Notes under the pieces: generated by a model
Databases searched by the model: none
What the model saw: only the letters and a program-made list of their open reading frames with translations
What the model was told of the DNA's origin: nothing
Source of the DNA: Hemicentrotus pulcherrimus
Lineage: Eukaryota > Echinodermata > Echinoidea > Camarodonta > Strongylocentrotidae
Direction: 5' to 3'
Assembly (NCBI GenBank): GCA_003118195.1
Contig: BEXV01000196.1
Span: forward strand, 181,878 to 245,877
DNA: 64,000 bases
Translations under genes and position numbers: made by a program
Part shown: positions 21,601 through 34,024 of the stretch, in pieces
Layout: each line of letters starts with the position of its first letter
Position numbering within the stretch: position 1 is the stretch's first letter

Positions 21601-24600
21601 TCAAGATGAAACTTCTTTGTTTTATTTTTACAAACATGCAATCCTGGTACCGGTATATCAAATGTTATTGAATATTAAAGTAATTAAAGCAATTCAAACA
21701 ATTACTCTTCTTCATCCTTCATGTTTAAAGACCCTGTCCGGAGTGAAAAATGAAATAGATGAATTATATATAACAGGAAAGCTAACAAGCCATAGAATAC
21801 ACTAATACCGTTTATATGCTACTTTAGTGCCTGTCAGACGAGTAACAGCTCTCTGAAAACTCGAAATCTAAAACTTTGAAAATCGGGAGTTGAATTGATG
21901 ACATCATCTTATGTGGAGTACGCTTATTCACAATGACTTTGCATTAATTAAGCACGGCTCATCGCCTCAGCTATATAGGCGAGCCGATCGGTGCACATGT
22001 TATGTCGTCACTGTAACTTGGAGAGGTGCGGAAAGGTTTTGATTCGCTTTTATGCAATACTGAAAGGGAAATATTTTTGAATTCCTTTACATTTGTATTC
22101 TATGTTCATTCAGCTTTCCATTGATAAAAAGTTGAATTTTCATCGAATAGGATCTTTAACTCTGCAAAATCTAATTTTTGTAAAACATGTTAGAGTTGTT
22201 ATAGTTTATTTTTACCAGTTTGAAATCTAGATGCATAGTGATTACAAATTGAGAATTTTTTTTCCTCATAGTTCCTTGTTGATTACTTGATTCATTCATA
22301 CTTTCACAAATTTGTTCTCTGATTTTTCTTTCCTTCAAAACAAGTTCTTCTACATGTAAGTTTTGATTGCCCTCCTATAGACAGGTGACATAATTACATG
22401 TACATGCATTGCAGGTTATTTCCATTTACCGGTACATACAGATTATAAACGTAGTCTCTAGCTTCTTGTCTCAATCTACCATTGCATTCAATTCATATAT
22501 CCAGGAGTTTGTCCTTAACACTCCCGACTTTGAGGCGACCAAGGTGTGGGTAGGCATCCTGGGGAAGTCAGCTACACACACCATCGTCTTCGCCCAGCTC
22601 TACACACCAGACGGGCAGTGCCACGGCCTGAATTCCTTTGTAGTAGCTGTAAGGGATCCCAACACTCTGCTACCCATGCCTGGCATCCTGGTTGGAGATC
22701 TGGGGGAGAAACTTGGTCAGAATGGCCTGGACAATGGGTATGTACAGTGAAACCTGTATACAAAGACAACTCAAGGGAGACAAGAGAAGCAGTCTTTATG
22801 AGCAAGTGGACTTTATGTAAAGGTTCATGTCTTACTGAGAAACTCTGTTCAAGGAAAACTAAGAAAATGTGGTCCTTATAGACAGGTGATCTTTCTATGC
22901 AGGTGACGTATTTGCTGAAGCAGGATTTAAAACTGTTTGATATTGCGGTATCAGTCAAGGTCTCTTTCTGTAACTCTTGCCTAATGTGTTGTGGTGGAGA
23001 TTGGATAGTTCAATCTTTTTGATTGTTATCTTTGTGGTAGTGGTCATAGATCTCAAGGTCGTCCTACCACTGCCTTGCCCTTTCTTTGGTCAAAAGACAA
23101 GATCAGGCTAAATAATGACCTAGGGTTGAAGGTCATTCAGAAGAGCTTAGTAATGAGTACAGAGTACCGTAGATGTTTGGCTATTTATCAGACAGTACAT
23201 GATTTGAGTCCCTACCACATGAATGTATTTTGTCAAGACATCAATTTTTGCCACTCTTCACCCAGATGGGCTTCATTAATACCTGGCAGGATTTAATTCC
23301 TTGACATGCTAGAACTCCATAATAGCAACTATACTAAAGCTGGGGTAATAATAACAGAGTGCCAGGAGTTTCAAGTATTACAGACATGAGTGCTGTACAA
23401 GAATCCACGGTTTTTACCAGAAGTAGAAATATTAACCATAATTGTTTGCTGTTAGTAATGATTGCTTAATCTAGATGAATTACTAAAATCAACTAACTGG
23501 CATGATACCAAGTTTTTGCAACAATTCCTTCATTACTTATTTCGCCTAAATGTTTTCATTCCGTACTTCTGCCTGTATAGGTTTGTAGCCTTCCATAATG
23601 TGCGCATACCCAGAGAGAACATGTTGAACCGGCTTGGTGATGTGACCGAGAGTGGAGAATTTGTTACTCCGATTGAGGTAAGTCAGAGCAAAATCATCCA
23701 AGCTGCACTTGGACAGTTGCTAGGATCTTCAGTCTGTGTTCTTCCAAGTTAGCTACACCTGACTCTGGGTCTAAGATCACGTTTAACAAAGGAAACAAGC
23801 CTCTGCGTGGGGTTTAAATTTTTTTAGAATACAGGCTCCTGGATCTGTCAATACAAAAGAATGTCCAATATGGACTCCAACTGCAATAATAATAATAATA
23901 TTTCTGCAAATTAGAACCAAGCTCAATGCTTTTCCTCCCGTATGTATAGAAAAATAATAATGATGATGCTTCTGCACCTAGAAACTTTCGCAAATCACAA
24001 AGTAAGGTATGATTTGATGATTTAATCTTATCTCAATATTTTGAAACTTGGTGAATCTTTACCGCTCATGATATTTTTAAAGTTTCTTGTTTTACAACTT
24101 ACATGTAACCGTGTTTTAGTGGACCATAGGACTTCAATACAATTACGTTCAGTATTATTACAGTGTGATCTTTACTTTGGATAAAATATGAATAAACAAT
24201 GATTTGAATGTAATTGGAATAATATCAGGATCCTAAGGAGAGATTTGGAGCATCTTTAGCTGCCTTGTCTGGCGGGAGGGTGGGCATCACATCCATTGCC
24301 GTCTGCAACCTCAGACTAGCTATCTCCATCGCTGTGCGCTACTCTGCAGTCAGGAGGCAGTTTGGACCCACAGCAGACGAAGAGCTACCAGTCCTAGAGT
24401 ACCAGATGCAGGTAAGCACTCTTGAAATGCTTTCCTCCTCCATGCTATCAAAGCCCATTTCCTGGTTTTAACAGTGTAATACTAGTAGACCATTTTCATT
24501 ATGTAACAAAAATTTAATGCATACGTCTTTGTGAAGTGCCTCAATACAAATGTATTTCAATAGTAAGAATACAAACAACATATATTATATGTAATTAGGT

Positions 24601-27600
24601 AGGGCAAGACATAATGTTTTTCCATGTAAGCAGTTCTAATTCTGACTATTGAAATACAATTATTTGTAACAGATGAATTACATACCATAATTCTCATTGA
24701 GGTTCTTCACAAAAATGTTCAATTACATCATTATTGACTGTACAAGAGTTGATGAAGAGAGAAAGTGAATCCATCTTGCCATCTGCTGTTTGTCACGATA
24801 CATGTACATGCAGTTATACTGATTTGATTGTGATGTCATTTCATTCTGTTTCTCAGCAATGGAGGTTGATACCCTACATAGCTGCTTCGTTTGTCACATT
24901 CCGATTGGCGGAGAACATCAATCTACACTATGCCAAGCTAGCAAGAGCAGTGGCCACTGGGGACAAGACCATCAACGCAGTAAGTTCATAAGGTGAAACC
25001 TGTATAGAAAGACCACCCTTTTGAGACACAAAAAGCACTTTCTAGAGGCAGGTTGTCTTTATTTACAGGTTTGATCTAATATAGACATACAGTCTTTTTT
25101 GTTTGTGCTAAAGATATGTTTTTTTGTTAAATTCTGTTGTTACAATGAAAATTGGACTATTAATCACTTATATCATGCGTACAGTGTATTTGTAAAATTT
25201 GTGACACCAAAATGATTAATATGACCTCTTGTAAGCTTCATTTTCTTTATTCTTTCTTCTTCTTTTTTTTCTAGCTGGAGCTGGGTAAAGAGATGCATGT
25301 GTTGTCCAGTGCCAGCAAGCCTCTGAGTAGCTGGTTAGCAAGGGACTGTATACAGGAATGCAGGGAGGCCTGTGGGGGACATGGGTACCTGTGGGGTAAG
25401 TTGAAAGAGCCAGAATGGTTCTACAACAGGTCTTTTTTTGGTAGACCCCTGGACCCAACACTATACCTAATTATAACTCTAACTTTAGCTCTAAACTAAT
25501 CCTAAGCCTTACCTTAGCCCTACCCTTACCTAAAACTTAAATGCAATGGTAAAGTGACCCTAACCCAAAAGGTCACATCTTGTTCATAAACAACATCAAG
25601 AATGATTTGTTTGTTCGTTTGTCTGTTTGATACATACCGTATACATGTACATGATTAAAAGCTGTTGAAATGAATATCTTTGTTTTGTTTTGTTTTGTTT
25701 TTATAGGAGGGACTGAATTTGAAAAAATATTTTAGTACTTAATTCTATCCGGCCCTGTATGTTAAGTTACTTACTCTTTTTTTCACAATATGGGGTACCT
25801 ATTTATGTTCCCCTCATGCAGTGAACAGATTTGGCATATTGAGGAACGACAATGATCCTAACTGTACCTATGAGGGCGATAACAACGTTCTGTTACAGCA
25901 GACCAGCAACTACCTCCTTGCCATGGCACTTAGGTTACAGAAAGGTAAGTGCTTCTATTTACCCCTTTCACACTAAGTATTACATGCAGAGATGACTCAG
26001 ATCTGATGCGGAGCCAATTGGAGACATACCCCGATATAAATGAGCTTGCCCAAGCAAATTTAAAAATGAAATTGTTTAATTATCATGCATTGCACTGTAC
26101 ATTATAATTGATGTATACTATGAAGCTGTTGGATGATCAAAATAAATAAACTCAATATTGCTGAAGATCACATGCATTGCACAAAGAAATGGGTATATGG
26201 GATTATACACAGATGTTTGGCCCAAACTTTTATACCTCTTTTACTGTTTTGAATAGTAGGGCCTTTTAAGAGCAATCATTTTCAGAAGACATTTCTACTA
26301 TTATAATTTTCCAAACTGACATAAAACTCATTTAGTATGCTACCTAACCAACTGATAACTAAAATACATTCATTTTCTAGGCAAAAAGGTGGCATCCCCA
26401 TTGGGTTCTGTAGATTTCCTGAATTCAGCGGATGCTATCGCTAAGCAGAAGTTCACAGCTTCAACCTCAGAAGATGTTAAGAAACCAAAAGGTAAGCCAA
26501 GAGGACGGTCCTTTCATATGTTCATGATTTATGATTCTGAATACAAGTCGTCAGTGATATAAGTCTCGCAAATAAGTCATCCCAAATTATTTTACTATTA
26601 GTTTGGATTTATAGATGTAAGTTATTGAGAAAATTGCCTCATACATGTATATAGATTCTGAATTAAACTTAAGATGAACTTTATTTATAGAATGAACATA
26701 CATACATGTTAGGTGAATAAATAGATATGTATTTTAAATTATATAACTTGATTTGATTGTTTATTCATCTGCAATCATTGTGATGACCAAATTTGATAAA
26801 TAGCTATTATTTAGTGCTTTAGTATTAAATATTCATGACAAACTGCAACTGTATACATTCAAAGTGATGAAGGGATCCAAATAAATGAACATGTGCTTCC
26901 CAAATCTGGCTCCTTTCCAGATCATATGCTTAAAGCAAATGATGTATATCAGTAACAACGTGGAGATCCTTTCAAACATGTTGCCTGGGATAATTCAGGC
27001 TGGAGTTAATCAGCATAAAACTCTGTCCAACAGGTTTTAAAAAAATTTAATACATGTTCACCGTATTTCAAATGAATATCATTATTTCAGTGTGCCTTTA
27101 CTACATCCTTGTGATTTGCACCTCTCCTTACCCAGTTCTCTTAGATGCCTATCGATGGCTGGTGGTCTATCTCCTGCAGGAGAGTGGTCAGAAGTTCCAG
27201 GCCCAGCTGATGGACGGCAATGACATGTTCACTGCAAGGAACGAGACCCAGGTCTTCTTCTGTAGGACCCTCTCTTTGGCGTTCATTGAGGTATTGATGA
27301 AGAAAGAGTGATGATTCATTTTCGTGTACGGTGTATATGATTGCAGTAATACATTACTGAAAAAGTTTCACTATGAATCTTGGCCTATGGCAATTATAAC
27401 TGTACCTAAATTTATGCCTAGAGCATTGGTCAGCAAAGTTTAAACCAGTATCCTGAACATCCTTGGCTAATACTAAAATAAAAGGACTTCAGATTTGACA
27501 TAAAAATGCATTTATGAGCTTCACATGATTGATGTATATCAAGCATTGTTTCCCATTTCTTTATCCCATCTTTGGCAGTCTGTGGCTTTGTCTCACTTCT

Positions 27601-29608
27601 TGGACTTCATCAAGACTGGTGACCTGATCCCTGAACAGACTGCTGTCCTCACTAAACTCTGTAGTCTGTATGGTCTTTGGAGTCTAGAGAAACATATGGC
27701 CACTCTCTATCAAGGTGAGTCGGTTTGAAGCAATGTATATTTAGATGATATTATACAAATGATGTATGTAAATGAGTTCATTATATGATCTTTCTGCACT
27801 CTAGACGAGGCTGTATGCTTCTATCATACAGAGATGTCCAACAGATTGTATGTAATAAAACTCCTAGATCCTCAGTATTTAATGTAAACAGAGACCCAAG
27901 GATTAGTGAAAACTAAATTCGCTTTTTCCCAACCCAGGCACATATACAATGCTGAATCCATAATGCATTAGTACTTGTACATGTAAAACATAATTTCTGT
28001 ATGTGTATTTGTGTATTGGTTTTCTCTAAGCCAAGATTTAAAAAACTAACTCTATTTTCGTTAATGCAAAGGTGAAACTTTAATTGGACAATTTTATAAA
28101 AATCCAGTGCTTGGAAACATTCGATATAATGATTATTATCAATTACAAAGCACTTAAATACAGCCCCGACAAAGCACCTGAAGAGCTCTCCGAACACTGC
28201 TGAGATGTATGACATCACAGGTTGGGCATGATTTGACATCTATTTATCAAACTTTTATCTGTATTCTGTCTGTACCTTTAATTGTAACCCATCTAGGTGG
28301 GTACATCTCTGGACCACAACCGGCGAGCCTGATCAGAGACTCCATCTTGGAGCTGTGCAGAGAGCTCAAGGATGAGGCAGTAGCTCTTGTTGATGTCTTA
28401 GCCCCTCCCGATTTCATTCTCAACTCACCCATTGGAGCTTCGGATGGGCAGGTGAGTCATTCATTGAACTCTGCAGGGGGTGTTGCACAAAGATCCTAGG
28501 TCGAACTTAACTCTAAGTTGGACTTAAAAATTACGGAGAGCCATTTGTAGCCTTAAAATGAAATATATCCAAATGCGAAAAATTTAAGTATTTTTAGACT
28601 TCTTATAAATTCCAAATCAAGAACATGAAATCACCTTGATAATAGAAAATACAAATGATTTGAATCAACATTTTATGCCTTTTAAAATAGTGTTTACAAA
28701 ATATTTTCATAGATGCTAACGGCTTTCCATAATTGTTAAGTCCAGCTTAGAGATAATTTTAACTGAGGATCTTTGTGAAACACCCCCCAGATTGTCTAGT
28801 AAATATGACGCTGGACTGTGAATCACACGGTTTGCGGTCCAGCACTAATGACCTTTGACAAAATATACATCTACAGTTGCTACTCTCCACCCAGGTGTAG
28901 TTAATGGGTGCCCATAAATAAGAAATTACTTGTATGCTAGAGCGCCTTATCATGGTAGCTTGAGTAAAGCCGAGGTAATAATACATTTGTGAGGCCCTTT
29001 TGGAGAACAGTATTACCTCTTGGGGCTACCCTAGGTAAATACGACGCTATTATTGTTTTTATTATTGTTATTATCATTATTACTAACATTTGTTGCCCTC
29101 AAACCTCGATACTTATTCAACACTATCTGTCTGGTTTACTTAGCACCTCTTTAAAAGAAATGTAGGAGAAATGTCTTTCTCCTCAGTTGCCGAAGAGTCA
29201 TGGAACCCGCTTCCTGTCCTCCTGAAGACTGCTCCATGTCTATGTTACTAGTTCAAGGCACTCCTACAGTCCCATTTATGTTTATATAGATTATGGATTG
29301 TATTGGCCCAACGAATGTATTGTTGTTTGAGTAGCATGATCTTGTGTAGGAAAACATGTTACACTGAATATGAACTGTAGGTACCTTCAGGATTAAATTG
29401 TACTCATTGCAGGTGTGGCGTCCCTGTGGAGCGACTTTTTGAACCCTGTCATATCTGTTTCTCTCCCTCATCATCTGTTTTGCTTCAGGTTTACAAACGT
29501 CTGTACAACGCCATCCTGCAGACTCCCAAGTGCCTTGAGAGGCCTGACTGGTGGAAGGAATTCCTGGAAACACCGATCGTTGGTTCCGCCCATCCTGCTA
29601 AGCTCTGA
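18647..29608 (+). CDS. ACOX3: Peroxisomal acyl-CoA oxidase 3-like, tandem copy B (15 coding exons)
   Basis: Second oxidase, 4.1 kb downstream of copy A and in the same orientation. Exons: 18647-18811, 19672-19896, 20359-20433, 20755-20844, 22505-22737, 23581-23677, 24229-24411, 24857-24979, 25275-25395, 25822-25944, 26381-26491, 27145-27290, 27579-27714, 28297-28451, 29489-29608. They join in frame to 700 residues, the length of human ACOX3. Boundaries and phases match copy A exactly; exons 2 and 12 are two and three codons shorter. Signatures: [13 protein letters not shown] (158-170), [17 protein letters not shown], and TYEGDNN with catalytic Glu455. The C-terminal Ala-Lys-Leu is PTS1-like. 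The start is the first ATG after an in-frame TAA at 18560. Exon 8 departs strongly from copy A after its first residues, while parts of exons 9, 13 and 15 are almost identical to copy A at the DNA level. The gene looks intact and functional. Confidence 0.95.
20209..20297. repeat. Small foldback sequence with TTAACCCA-type ends
   Basis: ATTAACCCATAGACAAC at the left is roughly inverted by CTGTAGGCAGTGGGTTAGC at the right. Similar ends (TTAACCCATTGCCTAG near 15148, CCAATGGGTTAAAGG near 14722) occur downstream of copy A, so this is probably a small MITE family. It lies in intron 2 of copy B. Confidence 0.4.
21385..21500. repeat. Tandem pair of TAGCGC dispersed-repeat fragments
   Basis: Two adjacent diverged copies of a block reading TATATAGCGCCCAATAGATC and then a CTTAGCACTTTACA-like end. 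The second copy starts near 21450 (GTAGCGCTTAATACATCGA). Blocks of this kind are common dispersed repeats in marine invertebrates. They lie in intron 4 of copy B. Confidence 0.5.
22747..22907. repeat. AACCTGTAT-type dispersed repeat, copy 1
   Basis: Begins CAGTGAAACCTGTATACAAA, then repeats blocks about GTCTTTATG-AG and GGTCCTTATAGACAGGTG. Related pieces occur at 24992-25072 and about 38060-38175. It lies in intron 5 of copy B. Confidence 0.55.
23255..23362. repeat. SINE-like dispersed repeat, copy 1
   Basis: CACTCTTCACCCAGATGGG, then TTAATACCTGGCAGG, and an end near AGCTGGGGTAATAATAAC. It aligns in order with the block at 28860-28982. It lies in intron 5 of copy B. Confidence 0.5.
24992..25072. 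repeat. AACCTGTAT-type dispersed repeat, copy 2 (foldback)
   Basis: GTGAAACCTGTATAGAAAGA at the left and GTCTTTATTTACAGGTTTG at the right are imperfect inverted repeats. It starts only about a dozen bases after the exon 8 donor of ACOX3 copy B. Confidence 0.55.
25822..25944 (+). CDS. ACOX3: ACOX3-B exon 10 (catalytic glutamate exon)
   Basis: Encodes residues 438-479 with [20 protein letters not shown]. Glu455 is the expected catalytic base. The 20-residue core is identical to copy A. The donor is a canonical GTAAGT, unlike the weak GTTGGT of copy A. Confidence 0.93.
28476..28788. mobile_element. GGGGGTGTT-ended foldback element, copy 1
   Basis: About 313 bp with terminal inverted repeats GGGGGTGTTGCACAAAGAT and ATCTTTGTGAAACACCCCC. 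It is non-coding, with an interior rich in A and T. It lies about 25 bases inside intron 14 of ACOX3 copy B. A second copy is at 53184-53466. A cut-and-paste MITE is likely; I could not fix its target-site duplication. Confidence 0.75.
28860..29060. repeat. SINE-like dispersed repeat, copy 2
   Basis: CTACTCTCCACCCAGGTGTA, TTAATGGGTGCCC, AGAGCGCCTTATCATGG and AGCCGAGGTAATAATAC match the order of blocks at 23255-23362. It directly follows the foldback element at 28476 in intron 14 of copy B. The assignment to SINEs rests on recognised blocks. Confidence 0.5.
29120..29300 (+). mobile_element. Decayed non-LTR retrotransposon 3' fragment (reverse-transcriptase C-terminus)
   Basis: On the plus strand the frame beginning near 29173 reads [20 protein letters not shown], then after an in-frame stop FKALLQSHL. 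This is the usual Trp-Asn-x-Leu-Pro and Phe-Lys-x-x-Leu tail of many metazoan non-LTR reverse transcriptases. It lies in the last intron of ACOX3 copy B, in gene orientation. The stop and the lack of upstream domains show it is dead. Confidence 0.55.
29489..29608 (+). CDS. ACOX3: ACOX3-B terminal exon with PTS1
   Basis: Encodes the last 39 residues, ending ...[10 protein letters not shown]. Ala-Lys-Leu directs import into peroxisomes. The acceptor TTTTGCTTCAG, the exon and the first ~20 bases of 3' UTR are almost identical to copy A. Confidence 0.95.
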   Translation, partial: VYKRLYNAILQTPKCLERPDWWKEFLETPIVGSAHPAKL

Positions 29609-31600
29609 GCATCCCAGAGGTGATGAATTATCTTGGAAACATATTGGCACGCATTCACGAAAGCAAACAAACATCAACTCGGTCTTACCCAATCTTCTGC
29701 TCTAAGAAGCTCTATTTAGAAGAAATTATGAAAAAACAAAACACTGTGCTTTTAAATACCTTGCCATTTATTTAAAGTTCTATTGAAGAAACCTTCCTTC
29801 CAGAATCATGATTTTAGATTCATGGCGATAATAAGTCATGTAGAAAAATACTGATGGTTTTAGTTTTCCTCTGGCATGGTCCTGGGCGATGGCATAGTGT
29901 AATAATTGTCTGTTGTGAAGCAGAAAGGTATTGTTCATAGATTTAACACCCTTGGACTCTCAGCATACAATTTGAAAATAATGTATAAGAGACATCTATA
30001 TAATGATGAATGAGATATTTCTCAAAATGGAAAAAGAAAACTTATCTGATTACTTGGAAGAATAACCACCTTCAGCGATAATCTGACATTGATGTATCAT
30101 GTACATGTAGCATAGCATTTTGAGCTATGGTTTAGAATCATTTGATGATGTCTTTCACAGTGAAATGTAGACCGAAATCTCAGCTTTCAGGAATTTTATC
30201 TATTTTGGGGGCCTTAACTGTTTTTATGTCAGCATTCTTTCATTGCAAATAATGTAGATAATCAAATTGGAATTGCTGACAAGATGTTGTAACTTGAGTG
30301 TGTGATCTTAAACTCAGTATTTGTCCTAAATGTTACTGTCAAAATAGCTTATATTATGTGGTAAAACTTGATAAGAATTGAGATTCTAGAATGATAACAT
30401 TCCAATCGTGTTCTTATGGAATGAAGCACAACTGATTGCATCTTAGTCTATCTGTATATCTTGAAATTGAAAAAAATGTCCAAGTTGAAATATATATTTT
30501 TCAAATTTGTAAAATTGTAATTGATAATGAAAACATGTTGAATATATTTTGTTAAACTATTTCCATTTCTGCAAGAAATGTTTATATAGCACTCTTTGTA
30601 TTCCAGAACTAAGGAGATTTTTGGTATTACAAAATTGAAAAAGAACAGTGAAAATAGACATACTAAATTGGACCTTTTCGTCTCGCACTCATGAGAGTAA
30701 ATCAAAAGAATGAACAGAGAGTTGTTTTTCTTCACTTGCTTTTTATTGAATATATGCTTTATTTGTGTCAAATGCTCTTTGCCTATTATACAAACATGCA
30801 TCCTTTTGCCCCATACTCAGTTTAAGTTTAGCACTTGTTTCTATTTGGCATTCATGTAATCAGTAGCATGTTGCAGGAAAGCTATTCTGTCCTCAAGATC
30901 AACTGCCTTTTAGAGAAAAAAATTAAACTAACACATCAGCTTGCCTTTTATGAATATTGTTGATGAGTTACTTCTCTTGATAGTGAAATTTTATTAGCAT
31001 GGTGGGAATGTTCTGTTACATTCCAATGGCAAAAGAAAAATATTGTCAACTGCTCATAGAATTCTCTTTTTAAGTAATGTATACTTGTTTATTCAGATTG
31101 AAATCGATCAAATTTAAATTATATATATATATATATATATTCTTGGCTTGAACTTGCAGAATTGACCTCATTTTTCTCATAGAAATATATATAATACAAA
31201 CGTTATATATCATGAAATATGCAATGTTAATTTGCGAATCAATTAAAAATATCTAATATATGCAATTTTGAGACTGTAATAATTATGTGATCATGATGTT
31301 AGCAAGAGAAACAGAGAAAAAAGAAAGGAAATGTATAAAAGATAGGGAATTAGAAACGGGTGAGTGGCAGAGATATATAGAAGAGATGGGGTTTAACAGG
31401 CAAATAGAGAGATGTTAAGATGTAGAGAGAGAAAGAGAGAGAAATAGGGGGTTGGAGGGGTTGGGAGATGAATTGATAAAATTTGTGTGCGAACATTCAA
31501 GATGTGTTCTTTGTGAAAACATGGGAAGGCCGATTAGGAGATGAGTAGAATCATGAGAGGGGTGAAGTACATGATTATGCATGTGGAAAAAAAAAACGCT

Positions 31601-31620
31601 TTTCTCTTATCTCTCTCTCG

Positions 31621-31655
<35 letters not shown>
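31601..31655. repeat. CT microsatellite
   Basis: Imperfect TC/CT dinucleotide run in the spacer. Confidence 0.9.
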
Positions 31656-32049
31656 ATTCTCATCTTTGATTTACCTCCTTATACTAATCTTTTTCTGCCT
31701 CATATGTGTTGTCCACATTCATCCTCTTTTCCCTCTATCTTTCACCCAAACAATTGACAATCGGTGCAAAATGGAAGAAAGAAAAACCTGCAGAATATAC
31801 ACCTTCGCTGTGATTTCTCTAAAATATCTCATTTAATAAGTTATTTCAAAACGAATATTATTTTGTAAAATATGAAATAAGTAATGTACTTAATATGTAC
31901 ACATCAAAATTGACTTGATATATTCAAAACTTCTAATTCGATAGGATACGCCCTAGAAAATGATACATCAAAATCAATGATACTCGTTAACATGATTATT
32001 TTTCTTCTTCAGAAGTTAAACAATTTATTAAATCAGTTAATATCGAATC

Positions 32050-32162
32050 ACCCTCTACTCCCTCTCTCCCCTCCCCCCTCTCTCACTCTCTCTTATACAC
32101 ATGCTCTCCTGCCCCTCCTGTCTCTCCCCTCTCCCTCTCTCTCGCTCTCTATCTCTCTCTCC

Positions 32163-32206
<44 letters not shown>

Positions 32207-32231
32207 ATCTTTCCACTCCCTCTCTCTCCCC
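32050..32231. repeat. Pyrimidine-rich CT microsatellite
   Basis: About 180 bases of CT and CCCT repeats. The Ser/Leu-rich open frame across it is an artefact of composition. Confidence 0.9.
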
Positions 32232-32680
32232 GGATGCAATTTTCTCCACAAAAGTAATACTTCAGCAATTTTTAGAGTAAATTATTTAACCGATCTTGAC
32301 TGACCATTAGTGGTGCTCCCGATGTCTCCTCTCTTGCCATTTAGTATAATTTCTGAAAACTAATCATACGGCGCCTTGGAGTTCTACCCATTTTAAATTC
32401 GCCAATTAAAAAAAAAAGTATACAACAAAGACTTGGCACTGTCAAATAGTTTGGTCTTTTAACTTCATCAAATAGCACCCCACCCTCTCCCGCTCCCACT
32501 TTTTTTTTNAAAAACGTTCCGTACTGTTCTGCATTTTGTCACATCAAGAAATTGCCCCCCCCCCTTCATCCAAATAAGAAAATAATTTCTACCCTCAGAA
32601 CCATGTCACATATTCCTGTCATCGTCCCTTCAAATCAATCCTCTTCCATTCTTTCTTCTAATCTTGATAGAGTGGATTTT

Positions 32681-32714
<34 letters not shown>
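32681..32714. repeat. TG dinucleotide microsatellite
   Basis: Perfect TG run of about 34 bases. Confidence 0.95.
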
Positions 32715-32716
<2 letters not shown>

Positions 32717-34018
32717 AAAGAAACTCGAATAAAGACGAAAGTACAGTAATACCCCAATTCACCCACATTTCCACCGCCCCTCCCGTCTTTTCAGTATTAT
32801 AACTACTGACGGGGCTACCCTGTTGAAATAACACCAAATAAATAGATAAATGAATAAAATTGTGCTCATTTGTTATTCTGCGAGAAAGGAGAGTGGCCGA
32901 GCAAAACAAAAATCTAATTGAAACTTGATATTATTTTAATGCACGAGTTTAAAGAGGTTTGTAATTACATGTATAAGCATCAAAATAATGTTCGTTGTTA
33001 TATACACCCGTATAAATCTATGTCAAAACAGTGTCTGGGAGGGATGTTTGAATAAACAAATACTTTCTATTAATCTACCACCGAATTTATCCCATGAATA
33101 AAACGGCGTTACTGATGTTATATGAATTTAAAGTTCAACAAAACAAAATATAAGCCGGCAATATCTTGCCTGAATCCGCAACTTTTCAACATAATAATCG
33201 TATATTCTCACACAAAATGAATGAAGTACTTTTATGAACCAGATGCTATTTGACATGTTCCAATCATAAACATGATAATAGTGTTATCATTTTCATCGAC
33301 ATGTTCATGTTCTGTTAATTTAGAGATTGTACGGTACTTTCCCTACTGAAGAGGGGAGGCGCCACTCAAATTCGAAAATAAAGATGTCGTCTGCACATGG
33401 TTCTCGAATCACGCGAGATGACCGGTTGAGTGTTGATACAAGTTTGTCCCTACGGGATCTTATATGCAAATTGGATTAATGCCAGGAGCTGCGAATATCA
33501 AGTAGCACATCCACGCATTATATGCAAACTAAATGAAATACATGCATGCATTGGACCACTACAATTGCGTTCTGTGAACAATTTATGTTGACTGTGATGG
33601 CGTATCCACAAATTCATAAACGGGGGTGGGGGCATGTATCTTGAAATCTGCGTGAAAGAGGACCACTTAAAGTATTATCATTATATTTTGAAGGGAACGG
33701 GGATCTTCATAAAAAAATTAGGAAGGGGGTAGGCTTTTTGCTTCATTCTATCAGAGATACGCTTCTAAGTTTCATAAATGAGAAAACCGCCAGACGACAA
33801 CTTGTGCCTCCCAGTTTCAGGCTCGTGTTCAGCATTCCAATAGTATTGTATTTTTCAAAAATAACATTTGCGATGATTACGTCTATACATTGAAATGTTT
33901 AGCAGAAAGCATGGGGTCTGAATTAAGATAAACTCTTCAACAAAGAACAATTTTCTAAAGTGGAAGAAAACTTTGACGTAGATCGGCGAGTACCTTTCAA
34001 GAAGGTACGAATAATTTT

Positions 34019-34024
34019 TTTATT
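34019..34024 (-). other. Candidate poly(A) signal for the receptor gene
   Basis: Plus-strand TTTATT reads AATAAA on the minus strand, about 660 bases after the stop codon. It is plausible but unconfirmed. Confidence 0.25.

Noticed and set aside
23075..23296. Possible reverse-transcriptase remnant ([18 protein letters not shown]) in ACOX3-B intron 5
   Set aside because: The similarity to the Tyr-x-x-Leu-x-x-Leu-x-Pro-x-Tyr region of non-LTR elements is too weak and short to call by eye.
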